Below, piece after piece: positions 10,723-22,200 of a stretch of 64,000 nt of DNA. Source of the stretch: Stenogyne calaminthoides. Taxonomy: Eukaryota > Streptophyta > Magnoliopsida > Lamiales > Lamiaceae. Below the pieces are notes generated by a model that saw only the letters and a list, made by a program, of their open reading frames with translations, ran no database searches and was not told the DNA's origin. The stretch covers positions 2,604,001-2,668,000 of the forward strand of contig JBBCBC010000035.1 in NCBI GenBank assembly GCA_037126765.1. Reading direction: 5' to 3'. Numbering within the stretch: position 1 is the first letter of the stretch; every line of letters begins with the position of its first letter. A program made the position numbers and the translations under genes.

Positions 10723-11953
10723 TGTTGGTCCCGGTGAAAACATATCTTGATCGTGCGGAAGCAAAACGTTTAATTTCGGTGCATATAAAACAGGGGTTGA
10801 GGGCAGAGTAATACCAAATTTTTTTTTTTAAATTCTAAGCTCATGTGTTGTGGTTTGCTTATAACTAGATGCATATGACAAGTATAAACATAAAGCATTA
10901 AACAACACAGCAATATATAGTGGTTCGGACAACCAGTCCTACATCCACTCTCCCTCTCTAGGGAAATTCACTATAAACGGGACTTATCACCCTCCACGGG
11001 ATTGCCAATAGATATTTACCGAGCTCACACTCGAACTGGACTTATAACCCTCTCTCGGGTTCGCCTCGGGACTTATCACCCTCCACGGGATTGCCTACAG
11101 ATGTTTAACGAGTTCACACTCCAATCGGGACTTATCACCCTCACTCGGGATTACCTAACAACTACCTCACTTCACCACTGGGTTTGGGTTTTGGTGTTGT
11201 CTCCAACTATGGTGAGATTTTCCCTTACAATGGTTTAGCCTCAATGCTAAGGTTGGGAAAATCTCTCTAAGCTTATGATACATCGTGGGTTGCTTAGGTT
11301 GGGTTCTAGAACACTCACTGAATATATCTGTATATCTATAGACTTGTGTTCTAGGGTGGGAAAGCTTAACTCTCTTTGGCTCTGTAGCATCGTTGTTATC
11401 TTCTTCGCATTTCCACACACTGATAATGAAGGAAGAACTTTGTATTTATAGTGTGGATTTGAATGTTACCGTTGGAGAGAATCACATTCAAATCCATACT
11501 ATTCTCTGTAAGTTCTGCAGCTTTTCCAGGCTGGTTGTCTTCCTTTCGTTGGTCCACGTCAGCTGGATTCCAACGGCTATATTCCTCAGTTTCAGTACCT
11601 CGGAACATTCAGGATATCTTGAGCATTGATGCGTTCTTCGAGTCTTGATGAATTCTTGTGCCTTGATATTCACCGAGTCTTGAGTTCTCTGAGTCTTGGT
11701 TTCTCCGAGTCTTGGTTTCTCGAGTCTTGATTTCTCTGAGTCTTCAATTTCTCTGAGTCTTCAATTCTCAGTATCTTACTGAGTCTTCAGAAACTATCCT
11801 GTTCTATATCTGCCGACTATACACGGTGCAGATATTATCCTGAACACTCTAAAACTGAATCCTGACTTATCTATCAAGATTATCCTGAACATGTCATACT
11901 CAGGGGTTTTGGGATCTAATCAAAATCCTCTTTATTAAATTTATTTCCCAACA
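10723..11953 (-). repeat. Element D 5' LTR
   Basis: 1,231 bp, near-identical to 7319-8587 except in the GAGTCTT repeat region. It carries the same palindrome and TATA box. Its outer end is followed by the second GTTAG target copy. Confidence 0.92.
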
Positions 11954-12605
11954 GTTAGTAAGCTGTTGTGGTCAGCCTGAAAGCTTTAGGTGATAGTGTG
12001 TTAAGGAATTTCTCTGAAAGATCAGAGAGAGTGGACGTAGGAGCTTTGCCTCTGAACCACTATAATTTGCTGTGTTGTTTGCTTTCTGTACTGCATTCTA
12101 TCTGCTGCATATTTTCACTGAAAGCATACTGATTTTCTTGATATTCAGTTGGAAACAATCCACTGAACTTGCATCAAACTTGATCACTGCCTTAACCACT
12201 GTTTTGACTAAGGAAAAGATTTTCAGCAAGATAAAACGAGTATAAACTTAGGGCCAACACATTCCGCACTCTTGATTAGCTAGAACAGATAGTTACCAAA
12301 CTGAATCAACTCTACTGAGTATTCAGTAAGATAATTATCTGATCCAAGCTTCTCAGGATCTCTAATATAACTCAGGATCAGTTGGGCTAATCTGAAGCTT
12401 CTGAAAGCTACTCAGGATCACTGTCTCAGTAGACTTTGAGTCAGTGCGATTTGTGCTTCTCAGGGAAAAATTCTCATGACATCCTGACCCTTCTGATTTC
12501 AGTGAAAGAAAAGTTTTAAAAAACACTTAACACATGTATTCCCCCCCATACACGTGTATTCCCCCCCATACACGTGTAAGACTCGTGTGCACCGGGACCA
12601 ACAAG

Positions 12606-12617
12606 TGGTATCAGAGC
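12606..12617 (+). other. Element C primer-binding site
   Basis: TGGTATCAGAGC two bases after the 5' LTR end at 12603; complementary to initiator Met tRNA. Confidence 0.92.
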
Positions 12618-12726
12618 AGTGGTTCATTTTCACCACTTGCTTTGGTAGCCATAGTCTATTTGCTGAAAGACTTTGGTGGTCTACTGAATAGATCTTACTG
12701 TTGATATCTTACAAGGTTCATTCATC

Positions 12727-15128
12727 ATGCCTTCTAAGAACTTCCTATGTTTTCTGTTGAGAGCTATGACCTATGGAGATTGAGAGTGCAGGCACATCTG
12801 TATTCTAAGCATGAAAGAATGTGGAGAGTGGTTTCTGAAGGACCATTCAAATACACTGTTGTAAATCCCAGAATTACTGATACTGATAGGAATGATCCCA
12901 GAGATGAATTTCCAAAACCTGGTGATCAACTTACTCCTGATGAGAGAAAGTTAGTCAATTTGGACTACATTGCTAAAGATATTTTATATAGCACTATTGA
13001 TGATGGTGTTATGGGGATGATTTCTCACTGTGAAACTGCCAAAGAAATATGGGACACACTTGCTATCATGTGTCAAGGGAGAGATCATATTAAAGAGAAC
13101 AAACTTTCTATTTCTATTGGAAAGTTTGACAGCTTCGAAATGGAAGATGGTGAATCCATTGACAAACTGGAAGTCAGATTCACTAGTATTATGAATGATC
13201 TGAATGCTCTTGGGAAAAGATACCCACAGAGAGAAGTGACACTGGAAATTCTTAGAGGATTGTCTAAGAAATGGGATATACATGTTGTGGTGATTGAAAA
13301 CACCAAGAATATTGATTCTATGTCATACCAACAAGTTTTCTCTGAACTGAAAGCTTATGAGTTTGTGATTGATAAGAAAACTAAGAAATCTGATAACAAA
13401 GATGAATCATCATCTAGCAAGAATGTGTCTTTCAAAGCCAAAGAGAAATCCTATAAAGCTAAAGAGTATGATAACCTACTTGCCAAAAATCGGGATGAGC
13501 AAGAGGATAAGCTAGTACTGTTGGCAAGGAGGTTTGAAAGACTCAATAGAAGATATGGAAAGTATAAGAAATACTATAAGAACAACAGGTACAGGAACAG
13601 GAATAACTCAGAAGCTGAGGACAGATCCACTGAGAAAATGAAGGACCACAAAGCTGAAGGAGCCTCATCCAGAAAGAAGGACTCCAAAACCAAGGAGGAA
13701 AGTGATCATGATGATGATGCCAACAGATGCTATAATTGTCAGAAGAAAGGTCACTTCCAGTATGATTGTCCTGAGTTGAGTGCCAAAGAAAGAAAGGAGA
13801 GACAAGCCAAGAGAGACAGAAAGATCTCCAACAAGAAGGCTATGATTGCTGAAGAAGAAGAACAATCTGAAGAAGGATCCAGTTCTTCAGAAGAGATATT
13901 CTCAGATAGTGACAGTGATGATGTCTGCCTTGTTGCTATGGAGGAGGTAAATTCTTATATCTCTATTGTTACTCCTACACAAGCACCTGAGTTATCAAGT
14001 TCATAACTTTGACCTGATGGATTCTTTTGAGAATCTTATGAAGGACTATTCTGTGTTACAAGAACTGCTCATAGAAACTCAAGAGCAGAATAAGGAACTG
14101 ACTGCTGAAAATCTAAAGTGGAAAGACTCTAATACTGCTGAAATCACTTATCAATTAATGGGAACTACTGATGAACTGGATGTTCTGAAAGTACAACTCT
14201 CAGAAAAAGAGAAAGTGATAGAAATCCTGAAAGGAAAATTAGAGAAATCCACTGAGGAGAATCAGCTTATCAGGACTAAATTCAATGACCTCTCTGAGAA
14301 GCATGAAACTCTAAAGAAAAGTGAGGATAGTATGCAGAGAAAGTTAGCTCTATTGAATTCTGCTAAAGTAATAGATGAAATTCAGAGTTATCAAAGACCT
14401 GCAACTATAAAGACTGGATTGGGATATAATCCAGGGGGAACCTCACAAGGTCTTCAGAATGCTGCTTCTTCTAATAGCACTAAGAATATCTTTGTTAAAC
14501 CGGTTGCATGTACTAATCTTCTTGCTGAAGAACAACCCCGTGTTTTAGACAATGGTAAAGGACCTATGGTCTCAGGAAAACTGAAGGTTCAGGAAAGAAA
14601 GCCCAAACCTCAGGAAAATGCTAGAAAACCTGAACACTCAGTAGGAAATTTTCAGGCCAGTACTTCTAAGCCTCAGGTTAAGAATACCAACCTGAAGAGA
14701 TCTACACTGAACCATCAGAGGAATCTTCAGAAGAGAAACACTCAGCAGAGATATTCTCAACTGAAGAGACCAAGTCCTCAGAATACTGAAAGACCTCAAT
14801 TTCAGTACAGGCAACCTAAACCCCACTTGCCTAAGGGTAAAGGTTTCCTGAACCCAAGTCAGTAAAGATAGAGACCAGCTGCACCAAGGCCAAAGAATTT
14901 GAACAAGAGGCCTGAACCCAAGAAGAACTCTAAGGCTCATGTTCATGCTAAGGCTGGCACTCATACACAGGGTGCTGCCAAGGCACCTAGAGTGGTGAAT
15001 GTGTATGTAGATGTTTATGGGAGACAAATCAACCACTCTAAAGTAATTAGAGTTATCAGGCAGATTTGGTTCCAAAAGGTACAGCTTACCTGGTAGGACC
15101 CTACACCAAATGGGTACCTAAGGCCTGA
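12727..15128 (+). pseudogene. gag: Element C gag, several frames
   Basis: The start is set at the ATG at 12727 (MPSKN...), by comparison with E where the same ATG (33078) runs straight into gag; here one missing base near 12745 shifts the frame. From 12747 to 14006 there is a long frame: N-terminal ESYDLWRLRVQAHLYSK, UBN2 domain (IWDTLAIMCQGRDHIKEN, ILRGLSKKWDIHVV), a Lys-rich stretch and a CCHC knuckle CYNCQKKGHFQYDC (13729-13770). A small deletion near 14000 shifts into a second frame (13966-14865), a Glu/Lys-rich coiled-coil-like region followed by a basic Pro/Gln-rich tail. A third segment ends WVPK..., with a TGA at 15126. Gag of about 790 codons is long for copia but matches Sireviruses. 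Confidence 0.88.
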
Positions 15129-15743
15129 TCTGTTTTTCAGGTGAAGGAAAGGGGCACTGAGCAGAATGAAGACAAAATAGCCCTGATGAGTGGAAATGAA
15201 TTGGCTCCTGCTGCATGGTATCTGGACAGTGGATGTTCAAGACATATGACAAGATATAAACAATTACTCACTGACAATGTTGAGCAAAAAGGCCCTCAGA
15301 TTACTTTTGGAGATAACTCCAAAGGACAAACTGAAGGATATGGAACTCTTGAAGTTGATTATGTTCATATCCATGGTGTTTCATATGTGTCTAGTTTAAA
15401 GCATAATTTGTTTCCTATCAGTCAATTCTGTGACAAAGGATTCAGTGTTGAGTTCTCAAAGAACTTATGTTATGTGAAATACAATACTTCACAACAAATA
15501 TTACTGACTGGTACTAGAAAAGGAAATGTGTATCTTTCTGATTGGAGGCTAACTCCTAAAGATACATGTTTGGTTGCAAAAAGTTCTACTGATACCAGTT
15601 GGTTGTGGCACAAAAGACTGAACCACTTAAACTTCAAAACCCTGAACAAACTTGCAAGATTGGCACTTGTGAGAGGGTTACCTAATGAAGTGTTCAGTAA
15701 AGATCATATATGTGATGCTTGTCAAAAAGGAAAACAAATCTGA
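15129..15743 (+). pseudogene. pol: Element C pol: protease and GAG-pre-integrase
   Basis: The frame continues directly from the gag TGA (15126-15128). DSGCSRHMT (Asp codon at 15225) is the aspartic protease active site; GDNSKGQTEGYGTL and VSYVSSLKHNLFPISQF follow. The GAG-pre-integrase finger has LWHKRLNHLNFKTLNKLARL and CDACQKGKQ. A TGA at 15741 replaces the Arg codon found in E (KQIRASFK), cutting protease off from integrase. The family's protease matures gag-pol. Confidence 0.88.
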
Positions 15744-16853
15744 GCATCATTCAAAAGCAAAGTAGAAGTGTCTACTGACAGAATACTACAACTGTTACAT
15801 ATGGATCTCTTTGGTCCAGTAACACCTGTGAGCACCAATGGTAGGAAATATACACTTGTGGTAGTTGATGACTACTCTATATATACTTGGGTCATATTCT
15901 TACTCAGTAAGAAAGAGACTCAGACAAAACTGCCAGAATTACTGAAAAGACTCAATACTAAAAAGAACCTGAGTGTGGTCAAAATCAGATCAGATAAAGG
16001 CACTGAATTTATCAACCATATTATATCTGATTATTGTGCAGCAAATGGAATAGCTCATGAAACATCAGCTGCAAGGACCTTACAACAGAATGGTGTTGCT
16101 GAAAGAAGAAATAAGAATCTGAAAGAAGCTGCAAGAACAATGATTGTTGAAGTTGATATTCCTAAGAGATTTTGGGCTGAAGCTATCAACACTGCATGCT
16201 ACTCTCAGAATAGATCCATGCTGACCAACAATCAAGGAAAAACACCTTATGAGCTGTGGAATGAAAGGAATTCTCTTGTTTTTTCTTTCTTTCGTGTGTT
16301 TGGTTGCAAATGTTTCATACACAATAATGGTAAAGATCAGTTGAAAACTTTTGATAGCAAAGCTGATGAAGTGATATTCTTAGGATATTCCGAAGTCAGT
16401 AAAACTTTCAGAATTTACAACTGTATGACTCTTATTGTGGAAGAAACACCTCATGTTGTTTTTGATGAATCTACTTGTGTTCAGAAGAAACAGGAACATG
16501 ACTCAGGAGATCTAGCCAAGAGAATCACCAGACTTAGCCTGAAAAAGAAGAACAAAACATCCTCTGAACCTGAAAAGAAGAAGTCAACCACTTTCTATGA
16601 ATGGAGTGAATCTGACACAGACAAAGAAACTCAGGATGGAAATACTCAGGATGGTGAAACTCAGGATAGAAATTCTCCACTGAAGGAAAGCAAACACACT
16701 GAAGCTGACCAATCTGAACATACACCAGTTCAGACTCAGGTATGGAATGCCGATGAAGATGTGATCACAGCTGAGGCAAACTCTGAATCTATCAACCAAG
16801 GGGGAACAAATGTCTCTGAAAATGTTCTGAAGGAATTTCCCCGAGGAAGATGA
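15744..16853 (+). pseudogene. pol: Element C pol: integrase
   Basis: DDE integrase core. The first Asp is in HMDLFGPVTPVSTNGR, the second in VKIRSDKGTEFINHII, and the Glu in QQNGVAERRNKNLKEAARTM. The copia C-terminal part (FRVFGCKCFIHNNGKDQL, FLGYSEVSKTFRIYN) follows, then a long acidic, Gln/Thr-rich linker with repeated TQDGE-type units to 16853. The catalytic residues look intact. The reading frame ends in a shift near 16850, where the copy in E has a different base count. Confidence 0.88.
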
Positions 16854-17946
16854 TTCACTCTCTCCTTTTCTGTTGTTCCCTAAGTTTGATGAATTACCTG
16901 AACCTAACATTTATGATGTTGAGGATACTACTGAAGGGGGAACATCAAGGAGAACATGGTTGGATAGTCATCCTACAAGTCATATTGTGGGTGATCTATC
17001 AGAAGGTGTTAAAACAAGAAGGTTCCATGGTGAAGTTGCTCTATTCTGCTGCTTCCTATCTGAAAAAGAACCTACTGAGATTGAAGAAGCCCTTCAAGAT
17101 TCATTCTAGATTACTGCTATGCAAGAAGAACTGAATCAGTTCACAAGAAATGAAGTTTGGGAGCTAGTGGATAGACCTCAGAGGCACAATGTGATTGGAA
17201 CCAAGTGGGTGTTCAAGAACAAGAGAGATGAAAACAACAACATTGTAAGAAACAAGGCAATGCTAGTTGCACAAGGTTATTCCCAAGAAGAAGGCTTGGA
17301 TTATGATGAAACCTTTGCACCTGTTGAAAGACTGGAAGCCATCAGAATGTTTCTCTCATATGCTGCCCACATGAAATTCACAGTCTATCAAATGGATGTG
17401 AAAAGTGCATTTCTGAATGGTGTGCTTAAAGAAGAGGTTTATGTGGAACAACCTCCTGGTTTCAGATAGAATGACCAAGTCTACAGGCTCAGGAAAGTCT
17501 TGTATGGTCTAAAACAAGCACCCAGAGCATGGTATGATACACTTTCTCAATTTCTTACTGACCATGGTTTTATCAAAGGAACAGTTGATAGAACCTTGTT
17601 CAGGATAGAAGATGGGAAATATATCTTACTAGTTCAGATATATGTGGATGACATCATATTTGGATCTCCAAATCATCATATGTGTGAGAAGTTCTCAGCT
17701 CTGATGAAAGGAAAGTTTGAGATGTCTATGAAAGGGGAGATGAATTTCTTTCTTGGACTTCAGGTGAAACAGACTAAAGAAGGAATTTTTATCAATCAGG
17801 CAAAATACACCAGAGATCTAATTGCTAAGTATGGTGTACATAATTGCAATGTAGTTAGAATTCCTATGAATACTAACTACAAGATGGATCCTGATCCTGA
17901 AGGAAAATCAGTAAATCACACTGATTATAGAGGGATCATTGGATGA
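16854..17946 (+). pseudogene. pol: Element C pol: reverse transcriptase
   Basis: Copia RT in pieces. A linker (16873-17109) ends with a TAG where B has the Trp of ASWISAMQEEL. From 17119 come WELVDRPQRHNVIGTKWVFK, KAMLVAQGYSQEEGLDYDETFAPV and YQMDVKSAFLNGVLKEEVYVEQPPGF, then a TAG at 17467. From 17500 come MYGLKQAPRAWYD, the catalytic YVDDIIFG and FFLGLQVKQ, then a TGA at 17944. At least three stops rule out a working enzyme. The residues around YVDD are well preserved. Confidence 0.9.
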
Positions 17947-18588
17947 TTGCTCTATCTCACAGCAAGTAGGCCTGATATTACATTTACTGTTGGGATATGT
18001 GCAAGATACCAAGCTAATCCTAAGGTTAGTCACATGGAGGCTGCTAAAAAGATTCTGAAATATCTTAAGGGCACTATGAATAGAGAATTATGGTATCCAG
18101 CTGATGATAACCTTGAATTAACTGGTTACTCAGATGCTGATTAAGGTGGATGTAGAATTGACAGGAAGTCTACTACAGGAACTTGTCAATTTCTTGGAAG
18201 TAAACGGATATCATGGTTTTCAAAGAAACAGACATCAGTATCAACCAGTACTACTGAAGCTGAATACATGGCTGCAGGAAGCTGTTGTGCACAGATTCTT
18301 TGGCTCAGACAACAATTGAGGGATTATAAGATTATAGCCAATGAAGTACCCATATTTTGTGACAATAATAGTGCAATTGCTATTACACAAAATCCGGTAT
18401 TGGACACCAGATGTAAGCATGTTGATATCAGACATCACTTCATCAGAGATCATGTTGAGAAGAAGGATATTAGAATGGAGAAAATTCATACTGATAAACA
18501 GAGAGCTGACATCTTGACTAAACCTTTGGCTGAATCAAGATTTCAGGAACTATCAGTTGAATTAGGTATGTTGGATCCAGTTGAATAA
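17947..18588 (+). pseudogene. pol: Element C pol: RNase H
   Basis: Begins LYLTASRPDITFTVGICARYQ and runs through LTGYSDAD to a TAA at 18142 in place of the Tyr codon found in E (SDADYGG). Downstream are TSTTEAEYMA, VPIFCDNNSAIAITQNPV and HHFIRDHVEKKDI, ending at TAA 18586. The conserved acidic residues of copia RNase H (SDAD, TEAEY, CDNNSA) are visible. Confidence 0.88.
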
Positions 18589-19209
18589 GGTAATCAGGGT
18601 AAATTTGAAGGTGTTCAGATGCATGAAGTGTTTCAGAGATCACTGAAAAACTCAGGATAAAATAAGGTTTTTATCACTGAGTCTTGGGAAACTCAGTAAC
18701 CTTAGTTCAGTTATCAAATATACAATGAATTTTTTTCAAGGTCAGAACTCAGTAAGACTGATAGTTAAAAATGGTCTGAAGTAGTTAATGACTCATGCAC
18801 CTCATTTATTGTCTAACTGACTCTCAGAAATCAATGGCCATAAATGATAAAACACCTGAGGAAATAAATGGGCGGGACTTTTGAAATTCTCGAGAAAGGT
18901 CAACAGTCTGTAGAAACAGTGATTAAAAGAACTGTTCATTAATCACCAATAAGGATAAAAATTGGCGGCTTGTACCCGCCAGTTGTTCTTTCAACTACCC
19001 GTTTTTAGCATAAATTAATCCTAACCGTCAATTCTTTAAATCTACGCGGGTATCCTTGGATCAAAACTTTTCCAAAATATATACCCCTTTCAAACCTCCA
19101 TTAAACTCTATTTCAAAAAACCTTCATCTTCACAGAACACTCTGCTTTCAAAACTTCCGATTACCCAGAGTTCTCTTCTATATCAAAACCCTTCACAAAA
19201 TTCACCAAA
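18589..19209 (+). promoter_or_regulatory. Element C pol-to-third-ORF spacer with promoter-like sequence
   Basis: About 620 bases without coding potential. Near its end are a TAACCGT word (19021), a GGATC motif and a TATA-like ATATATACCCC (19076), then a CT/A-rich leader of about 130 bases to the ATG at 19210. E has the matching pieces at 51990-52075 and B at 27780-27900. This arrangement suggests separate transcription of the third ORF, but no transcript evidence is available. Confidence 0.45.
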
Positions 19210-22200
19210 ATGACGTTCACTATCTTTGACAAACTTGTTGTTTCCAACAAACCCTGGTACGAGAATGTTGTCTCTCTGGAAGGTACATCAAATGCGGCAC
19301 ACGAGGAGGAGGCGTTGAATATGATCCGATTGGCCAAACTCACCTGTCTGGTCGCAAATTGCCCAGATGCCGAATACTCATGAGAGGTAATCGAATTCGT
19401 AGCTAATATGCAACTTGATGAAGATAACTGCATAGACTCTAGGATTACCGTCTCTCATTTGATTCATGGTGAAAAGTATGTGGATTTTGTTAGAGAGCTC
19501 TACATAATCCCTAAAAATTTGAATGTTGTTTATGAGTTGAATGATAGAGGGGAGGACCCTACGTTGTACATGATGGGTAGGGAGCAAGAGTTTTTAGATA
19601 AAATTGTGGAAACCCCTGTTAAGTTTGAGGCCACATTGAACAAGAAGCATTTGAAACCAAAATATCGGGTGCTTCTTGACATTGTAAGCAAATGCCTCAT
19701 GAGTTGGTCTGGAAGCTTCGAGCAAGTCAGTAAGCCAAAGCTGAGGTTGATGGCAGCCATTGAAGACTCTCCTTCAAGGGCATTTAATTGGTTACAATAC
19801 CTGATAAAGGTGGTCAGTGATCAAGTCAAACATGTTAAAAAGGAGAAAGACACTATAGTGATTAAAGGAAAGATCCAGCACGCCACCAAGATTGCTTTCA
19901 TCTTAGAAACCTGCAGGGAAGAGGAAGATATTTTTGCTGATTCAAAAGCCTTTCCTGTATCCAAGATAATGTTTAGGTCAACCAAAAAGGCAATAAGGAG
20001 CGGGAAAGAAAAGCCTACTGAGTCTCAGGAGGAGACTGCAGATGAAGAAGCTGAGGAAGATGCTCCTGCAGTTGAGCCAGTCAGGGAAACCAGAAAAACA
20101 ACTCAGCAATCCACTGAACCTAGTGTGGAAGAGGTTAAGAAAGCTAAGGGGAAAACCCTTCTGAAAATCAAAAGGGAGGCCGGAGAAAAACTGAAAACAA
20201 AAGCCTTGGCTCCTCAGAAAAGAAAAAGGCTTCAGACAATTGCTGAGAAGGAAGCCAGTGAAACTAAAGAGAGTCAGACTGAAGCTCAACAAAGACTGAA
20301 ATCACCACTCCAGGTTTTGGCTCAGGTGGTAAAGAATATAGAGGAAAATGAGGTTGCTGAGGAGGAAAATGTGTTCTCTGAGGTAATGGAAACCTCCATT
20401 GCCCAAGATAAAATTTCTCAAGAAATCTTTACAGGTTCCCAACAACCTGCTAAAGATAGCCAAATACAGATCCCACCCTTACACCTCTCAGAGCCAAATG
20501 AACCACAAGAAATTCTGAATCTTGATGCCTTGCTTACTGAACCATTTCTTGATCCATCTGCCCTACAAATTATCCAAACAAAAAAAAAACAATTCCTCCA
20601 CCACTACAGAAAGGAGAAGTTGAGGAAGATGAATGGAGGAGCAAGGGAGAAAGATTTGTTTTGGATAAGTATCCTGAGCTCACAGCATTTCCTGACCTTC
20701 AGGATCTGTTCATCCGACTGAGGACAACAGTATACATTCTGAATCAAACTCTGCCTGATATGCTAAACATTGATGCATTCAGAGGAGAGGAATGGTGGTC
20801 TGAGGAGACAACCATTCTCACTGAGTTTTCAGGATTTAGAAAATCAAAACTCAGGATGAAAGTCTCAGACTTTGATGAGCTGGTAAAGAGTAAGATTGCT
20901 GAAAGGAGGCCAAGTGGAACATGAGAAACTAGTGGGAATGATGAACAAAGAAAGGATAAAGATGGAGAAGATGGAGAAAAAGGGAATGAACCTGAGAAAG
21001 AGGACACTCAAGCTGAAAAGATCATTCCAGCTGCTGATACAGAAATTCCTCAGACTGAAGATAGAACCCTTCAGGTGCCTTTTGGCACTATTACTCATTA
21101 TGCCAAAATTACTAAAGAACCTATCATTAAGTTTGCTGATTTTGGTATGCAGACTGAGGCTCAGTCAGGACATACTTCTCATGCTCAAATGATTGATCTG
21201 ACTCCAATCTTGGATGAACTAAAGAAAGTTGAGCCATTGATAGCCAAAATGACACAGATGGAGATGATGGTGGCTGATCAATCAAAGAAGATGGAGGTTG
21301 CTCTGCATGAACAAACTCAGACCATGATTAATCTGAGCACCTCTACTGAAGTTAAAGCAGTTCAGGAGGAAGTGGCTGCGAAGATAAGTGACCTAGATAC
21401 AAAGATGGGAGACATGTCCAAGAAAATGTCTGAAGAACTTGATGCAAAATACAATGAAAGGACAGCCTATCTAGAAAAGAAGCTAATGATCAAGCTAGTT
21501 GTTAAAGAAATGAGTTAATTGCTCATGTCCAAGATGACAGAACTGATGCATGGAGTTCTTGCCAATCAGTTTGCTCCACTTTCTTAAGAAGTCTCAGTTG
21601 GCAAGAATGTCCTTAGGCGTATGGAGGATGAACTAGATATTCTGGCTGGAGAAATAAGAGCCATTAACAAAGAACAGTTCCATATGGATTCTACTCTTTC
21701 CCAGATTCTTCCTATTTATGATGCCAAAAAGGGGGAAAGGACTTCTCACTCAACAAAGGGTAAATTAGATGATCATTTGAAGAAAACCATTGAGAAGAAA
21801 GCTCAGCAGGAACTAAAAGCTAAACATGTTCTGAAAACTCTACAAGAAATCGAAGCAACTGAAAAGTTGAAATTAGTTGAGCCAGAAGATACTGAGTTTA
21901 TTCAGACAGACAGACAAAAAGCTCAGGAAGCAATGATCTTGAGAAGATCAGAAAGAAGAAAGGCTGAAACAAGTCTGGCGGCTGAAGCACATGCTGTTGT
22001 TGAGACAGCTGACCCAAAGAGAGCTGAGAAAAGAAAGTTTGTAGCTTTCATAGAATCTGAGAAAAAGAAGATGAAAGTATCTGCCAAACCAGTACAGAGA
22101 AAATTGATTGTTGATTTCTCTGAACCTGAAGAGTGTGAAACTCAGAATGAGCCAGAATCTGAATCTGAGAAATTGCTTCAAGAAGGTTTTGGAACCTATG

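Larger units (their letters stand above)
7319..11953 (-). mobile_element. Element D: gene-poor (non-autonomous) LTR element nested in the LTR of C
   Basis: 4,635 bp with LTRs at 7319-8587 and 10723-11953, flanked by GTTAG at 7314-7318 and 11954-11958. The intact sequence GTTAGTAAGCTGC in the other LTR of C (24175) confirms the empty site. Orientation is minus, shown by the purine tract at 8589-8601 and the primer site at 10709-10720. The 2.1-kb interior has no gag, protease, integrase or RT. LTR-derived frames of 78-83 codons differ by at most one residue between the two copies, so D is the youngest insertion here. It would need enzymes from an element such as C or E. Confidence 0.92.
6217..12603 (+). 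repeat. Element C 5' LTR, interrupted by element D
   Basis: The LTR runs 6217-7318 and 11954-12603 (about 1.75 kb once D and one GTTAG copy are removed). It begins TGTTGGGAGATG and ends GGGACCAACA. The TATA box is at 6871-6878. Downstream lies a set of about 45-bp degenerate repeats built on GTTAGTAAGCTGC (7180-7318 and continuing at 11954). Near the 3' edge a C-tract flanked by ACACGTGTA words is present twice (12538-12578), whereas the 3' LTR has it once. Confidence 0.92.
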
